Position numbers and translations under genes: made by a program. The notes under the pieces are model-generated. The model was given only the letters and a program-made list of their open reading frames with translations, was not told the DNA's origin and did no database searches. From Methanosarcinales archaeon ex4572_44 (GTDB lineage: Archaea; Halobacteriota; Methanosarcinia; Methanosarcinales; EX4572-44): a stretch of DNA of 7,453 bases. The stretch lies in NCBI GenBank assembly GCA_002254825.2, contig NJEL02000037.1, positions 1-7,453 on the forward strand. The letters are read 5' to 3'. Shown here in pieces: positions 4,891 through 7,453 of this stretch (position 1 is the first letter of the stretch; every line of letters begins with the position of its first letter).

Positions 4891-6816
4891 TTATCTGTTG
4901 CATAGGACTTCTTTTACAAATTCTCCTTCACCTACTCGCTTTATCACGTTTCCGAGTCTTTCTCTTCCTGGTTTTGTTCTGTGTTTGGTGAATGTCTCTG
5001 CAACACTGGTGATGAGCGCTGGTATTTCTTCTTTTGTGCAGAAGGATTTTAGCAGTACGCCGTCTGATGCACGCCGTGCATCGTTTCCTCCAATCCACAT
5101 CGTGTATCCGCGTTTATCTTCGAGCACTGCTTCATGTGGACAGCTTCTGATGCACCATCCGCAGGATATGCATTTCTCGTCGTCGCGCACGGCTTTCTTG
5201 AACTGGATGGTGATTGCATCGACTTTACAGACTTCGGCGCATCGTCCGCATCCGTTGCATTTTTCAAGGTCGGTTATGCTGGGTTTAACCTGTCCGATCA
5301 GTCCTATGTCGTGTCGTTTTGAACGGACACACGAATTTGGGCAGCCTGCAATCCCGGTCTTCATCTTGGGTGGTGTGAGTTTCTGTGCGAATTGCATTGT
5401 TAGCTCGTTTGCTAGCTCTTTTGTCTCAACCAGTGCTTCTGAGCAGTAAGCGGTGCCTGGGCATGCTGAGACAAAGCCCATTCCGATGGTTGCAAGTCCT
5501 GTTCCGTAGATCTCTGCCATTATATCGTCGATGTATTCGCCTTTCACGCCTTGTATCGAAATGCTCTGTCTTGTGGTTACTTCGACTGTTCCATCGCCGT
5601 ATTTTTCGGTGAGTGGTGGTATCTTCTCGAGATAGTCGTGTTTCACGAGTCCTGATCCTGTTTTTATCTTGACGTAGTATGTTCCTCCAACTTCACCTTT
5701 GATTCCTGGGTAGTCGCCTGCCCAGTAGTATTTCATTTTTCTCTCGACTTCAAGCCGTTTTTTCAGTTCTCGATTGAATCGTTGCATCTTGAGTCCTGCA
5801 AACTCTTCTATCCGCTGGATATCAACATCTGATCCAAGTTCGATGTACCCCGCTTCCACTGCCATCTGCAGGAGTTCAACGCCTTTCGGTGTTCTTGCGA
5901 TCAGGGTGGTCCAGCTGCTTGGTGAACCCATGTACCCTGCTGAGATGTCGGCAAGTTTTGATACTGCGTCTCTGCAGATGCGACACCCTGGCCACACGCT
6001 CTCCTTTACTTCGTTCAGGTCAAACCCTTTTTCGCCGTCTTCAGTTGTAACGACCAGTTCATCGAGCCGTATAGCAATTTTTTCGGCTTTTTCAATGTCC
6101 ACACCCTTATTTGAGAGGAAATCCCTCAGTTTTTCGTATGCAAAATTCTCGGCGCAGAATAGTCCAATGACGTAAGCCACGTTCGGGATTTTTATTTTTT
6201 CACCGTTTTCTCCGACCTCGTAGCCGTGTGCGGTCAGTCCTGGTAAGAACTGTGTTCTTCTGATGCCGTAGACTTGGCAGGGTAGCCCTACGACAGCAGC
6301 GTTTTTTAGGTTTTCTGCGTCTTTCACGGCGGAGAGCGTTGGAACTGTTGAGTATTTCGAGCCTGATGTGGCGAGTAGTTCGTCTTTTTTGGTTATGATC
6401 TGTGATGCTGGTTTTCCGATGCTGCCTGTTGCGATCACACCATCGACCAGACCTTTATCCATACAATATGCAAGGAGCGCGGTCACAGCGCCGCCGTCCT
6501 GCCCTCTCTCTCTGATCTTCTCATCGACTGCTCGTGCCGAGACTATCTTTTCGTACTGTCCGAGTGGTGCGGGGGGCTTTGCTTTGAACCCGAATATGTT
6601 GGGTCCTATTCGTGCGGCATCGGTTAGGACGCGGTGGCAGACATCTTTGCACGCGCCCTGCCCGTTTCTCCAGCACTCCTCTTTCAGTGCAGGTCCATCT
6701 TCTGCAAACTCGACTATGCCGTTTGGGCACACGGCGGCACATGCGCCGCAGAATGTGCACAGATCCTGGTCGACTACTTCGTCGCGCAGGAACCATTTAT
6801 ATTTCTCTTCTTCCAT
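4891..6816 (-). CDS. fsr: Fsr-like protein: F420H2 dehydrogenase fused to siroheme sulfite/nitrite reductase
   Basis: This 641-residue cytosolic fusion is close to the ~620 residues of known Fsr proteins. Residues 1-62 hold a ferredoxin motif (C20/23/26/30) plus C48, C56 and C60. Residues about 85-345 match FrhB/FpoF, which binds FAD and takes hydride from F420H2 (G105-Q-D-G-G; C180, C221, C278, C281). Residues 365-430 form the sulfite-reductase ferredoxin-like half with T-T-R416-Q. The siroheme-[4Fe-4S] ligands are intact: C452-X5-C458 and C492-X3-C496. An inserted 2x[4Fe-4S] domain has C520/523/526/530 and C549/552/555/559. K484 and K486 fit the substrate-binding lysines, but the loop before C452 lacks the usual arginine. 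Group I Fsr reduces sulfite to sulfide; for some group II Fsr, nitrite has been reported as substrate. The ATG at 6816 has GGTGA at 6828-6824. The gene is divergent from a Lrp-like regulator. Confidence 0.88.
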   Translation of the reverse strand: MEEEKYKWFLRDEVVDQDLCTFCGACAAVCPNGIVEFAEDGPALKEECWRNGQGACKDVCHRVLTDAARIGPNIFGFKAKPPAPLGQYEKIVSARAVDEKIRERGQDGGAVTALLAYCMDKGLVDGVIATGSIGKPASQIITKKDELLATSGSKYSTVPTLSAVKDAENLKNAAVVGLPCQVYGIRRTQFLPGLTAHGYEVGENGEKIKIPNVAYVIGLFCAENFAYEKLRDFLSNKGVDIEKAEKIAIRLDELVVTTEDGEKGFDLNEVKESVWPGCRICRDAVSKLADISAGYMGSPSSWTTLIARTPKGVELLQMAVEAGYIELGSDVDIQRIEEFAGLKMQRFNRELKKRLEVERKMKYYWAGDYPGIKGEVGGTYYVKIKTGSGLVKHDYLEKIPPLTEKYGDGTVEVTTRQSISIQGVKGEYIDDIMAEIYGTGLATIGMGFVSACPGTAYCSEALVETKELANELTMQFAQKLTPPKMKTGIAGCPNSCVRSKRHDIGLIGQVKPSITDLEKCNGCGRCAEVCKVDAITIQFKKAVRDDEKCISCGWCIRSCPHEAVLEDKRGYTMWIGGNDARRASDGVLLKSFCTKEEIPALITSVAETFTKHRTKPGRERLGNVIKRVGEGEFVKEVLCNR

Positions 6817-6823
6817 AGATCAT

Positions 6824-6877
6824 TCACCATCCTAAGATTTGTATCGATTGTTTTTACAACCCCACCACATATAAATA
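6824..6877 (-). promoter_or_regulatory. Promoter and SD of the fsr-like gene
   Basis: On the minus strand TATTTATA at 6877-6870 predicts a start near 6847 and a leader of about 30 nt that carries GGTGA (6828-6824), 7 nt from the ATG. The box-to-ATG distance (61 bp) matches that of the FAD/Fe-S gene (58 bp), which supports the assignment. Confidence 0.55.
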
Positions 6878-6907
6878 TTTCGTAATTCAAAGACGAATTT
6901 CGATACA
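6840..6907. promoter_or_regulatory. Operator-like dyad in the fsr/regulator divergent region
   Basis: TGTATCGA (6840-6847) and TCGATACA (6900-6907) are perfect inverted copies 60 bp apart centre to centre. Their dyad centre, 6873.5, is exactly the centre of TATAAATA (6870-6877). The left half falls at the predicted fsr start site, and the right half lies just upstream of the regulator's TATA-like box. A Lrp-type oligomer could bridge the two. Confidence 0.5.
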
Positions 6908-6912
6908 CAATA

Positions 6913-6919
6913 TTTTTAT
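6913..6919 (+). promoter_or_regulatory. TATA-like box of the Lrp-type regulator
   Basis: TTTTTAT at 6913-6919 lies 33 bp (first T to A) before the ATG at 6946, almost the same as the 32 bp seen for the hydrolase gene at 3784. This points to a leaderless mRNA starting at 6946. TATAAATA at 6870-6877 could instead serve an ATG at 6931. Confidence 0.5.
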
Positions 6920-6945
6920 GTTGCAAAGACATGAAGAGTATCATC

Positions 6946-7449
6946 ATGGAAGATTCAATCAAATGCTGGAGAAAAGAGACCTGCCAGGACATCCTGAACA
7001 CACTCCCAATAGACGAGACCGACCTAAAGATCATCCAGACACTGAGCGAAAACGCACGGGCAAGCAACGTCGAGATCGCAGAGAAGATCGGCGTAAGCGA
7101 AGGGACTGTGAGACGCCGCATCAACGAAATGGTAAACAAAGGAATAATCCAGGGATTCATCCTCCTTTTAGACTGCAAAGAATCAGAAAAATGCATCAAA
7201 GTATTCATAGACCTACAAGTAGAACAAAAAAACCTGCAAGAAGTCGTAAACACTCTCAAAGAACACGAACGAGTAATAGCACTCTACCGCACAAACCACA
7301 CCTACAACATCCTATGCGAAGCAATGTTCCTATCAATCATCGAACTGCAACAATTCATCGACACACACATAAAAACAGACAAAATCAAAAAAACATACAC
7401 AAAAATAATCACAGGCTCATACAAAAAATGCACATGGACAGGAATATGA
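6946..7449 (+). CDS. Lrp/AsnC-family transcriptional regulator, cysteine-rich
   Basis: The protein has 167 residues from the ATG at 6946, or 172 from an ATG at 6931; neither start has an SD, and I prefer 6946 for its leaderless spacing. Residues about 22-71 form an AsnC-type winged helix-turn-helix (I-D-E-T-D-L-K-I-I; V-S-E-G-T-V-R-R-R-I as recognition helix; K-G-I-I-Q-G-F). Residues about 84-160 fit the RAM-like alpha/beta domain that makes dimers and octamers and can bind effectors. Two features are unusual: an N-terminal extension of about 20 residues before the HTH, and six cysteines (C7, C13, C77, C83, C124, C162), which could support thiol or metal sensing. It is divergent from the fsr-like gene and probably controls that gene and itself. 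The coding strand is strongly A/C-rich, and the last 28 codons contain none ending in T. The ligand is unknown. Confidence 0.85.
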   Translation: MEDSIKCWRKETCQDILNTLPIDETDLKIIQTLSENARASNVEIAEKIGVSEGTVRRRINEMVNKGIIQGFILLLDCKESEKCIKVFIDLQVEQKNLQEVVNTLKEHERVIALYRTNHTYNILCEAMFLSIIELQQFIDTHIKTDKIKKTYTKIITGSYKKCTWTGI

Positions 7450-7453
7450 AAAA

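Noticed and set aside
6368..6835. Plus-strand frame of 155 residues within the fsr-like gene
   Set aside because: It is an antisense shadow of the ferredoxin and FrhB domains, with no start signal.
6774..7259. Minus-strand frame of 161 residues across the divergent promoter region
   Set aside because: It overlaps the start of the fsr-like gene and the regulator gene antisense and would leave the shared promoter region coding; no motif supports it.
1..7453. CRISPR array, insertion sequence or frameshifted gene
   Set aside because: No regularly spaced direct repeats, transposase-like frame, terminal repeats or broken domain were found; the five complete coding genes read through without interruption.

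Overview
The window looks archaeal. The genes on the minus strand have Shine-Dalgarno (SD) sites of the GGTGA type placed behind TATA-like boxes. The genes on the plus strand have a TATA-like box about 32 bp before the ATG and no SD, as expected for leaderless mRNAs. One gene encodes a fusion of an F420-dehydrogenase (FrhB/FpoF) domain with a siroheme sulfite/nitrite reductase, a layout known from methanogens and anaerobic methane- or alkane-oxidising archaea (the Fsr family). A methanogen-related euryarchaeon is therefore the best guess. No marker in the window fixes the genus.

Layout, left to right. (1) Positions 1-56 hold the first 18 codons of a minus-strand gene behind a perfect GGAGGTGAT SD and an unusually structured upstream region. 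(2) A probable minus-strand two-gene operon follows: a 933-residue FAD/iron-sulfur oxidoreductase (668-3469), then a small AhpD/carboxymuconolactone-decarboxylase-like protein (284-613). A 9-bp hairpin and a T-run follow it. (3) A 314-bp divergent intergenic region separates the operon from a plus-strand metallo-beta-lactamase-fold hydrolase (3784-4488). (4) tRNA-Arg(TCT) and tRNA-Thr(GGT) follow in tandem on the plus strand. (5) A convergent, hairpin-rich spacer leads into the minus-strand Fsr-like gene (4891-6816). (6) A Lrp/AsnC-type regulator with six cysteines (6946-7449) is transcribed divergently from the fsr-like gene.

How the parts may work together (inference). The FAD/Fe-S fusion should oxidise an unidentified organic substrate at FAD and pass electrons through two ferredoxin-type clusters to an HdrB/GlcF-like CCG module. 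The Fsr-like protein should take electrons from F420H2 and reduce a small oxyanion at siroheme. The divergent regulator and a perfect 8-bp inverted repeat centred on the shared TATA element suggest local control of the fsr-like gene. The most unusual points are the apparent lack of a normally conserved active-site arginine in the siroheme domain, the symmetric operator-like dyad, and the long leader with competing helices before the gene at the left edge. I saw no CRISPR array, insertion sequence or clear pseudogene.
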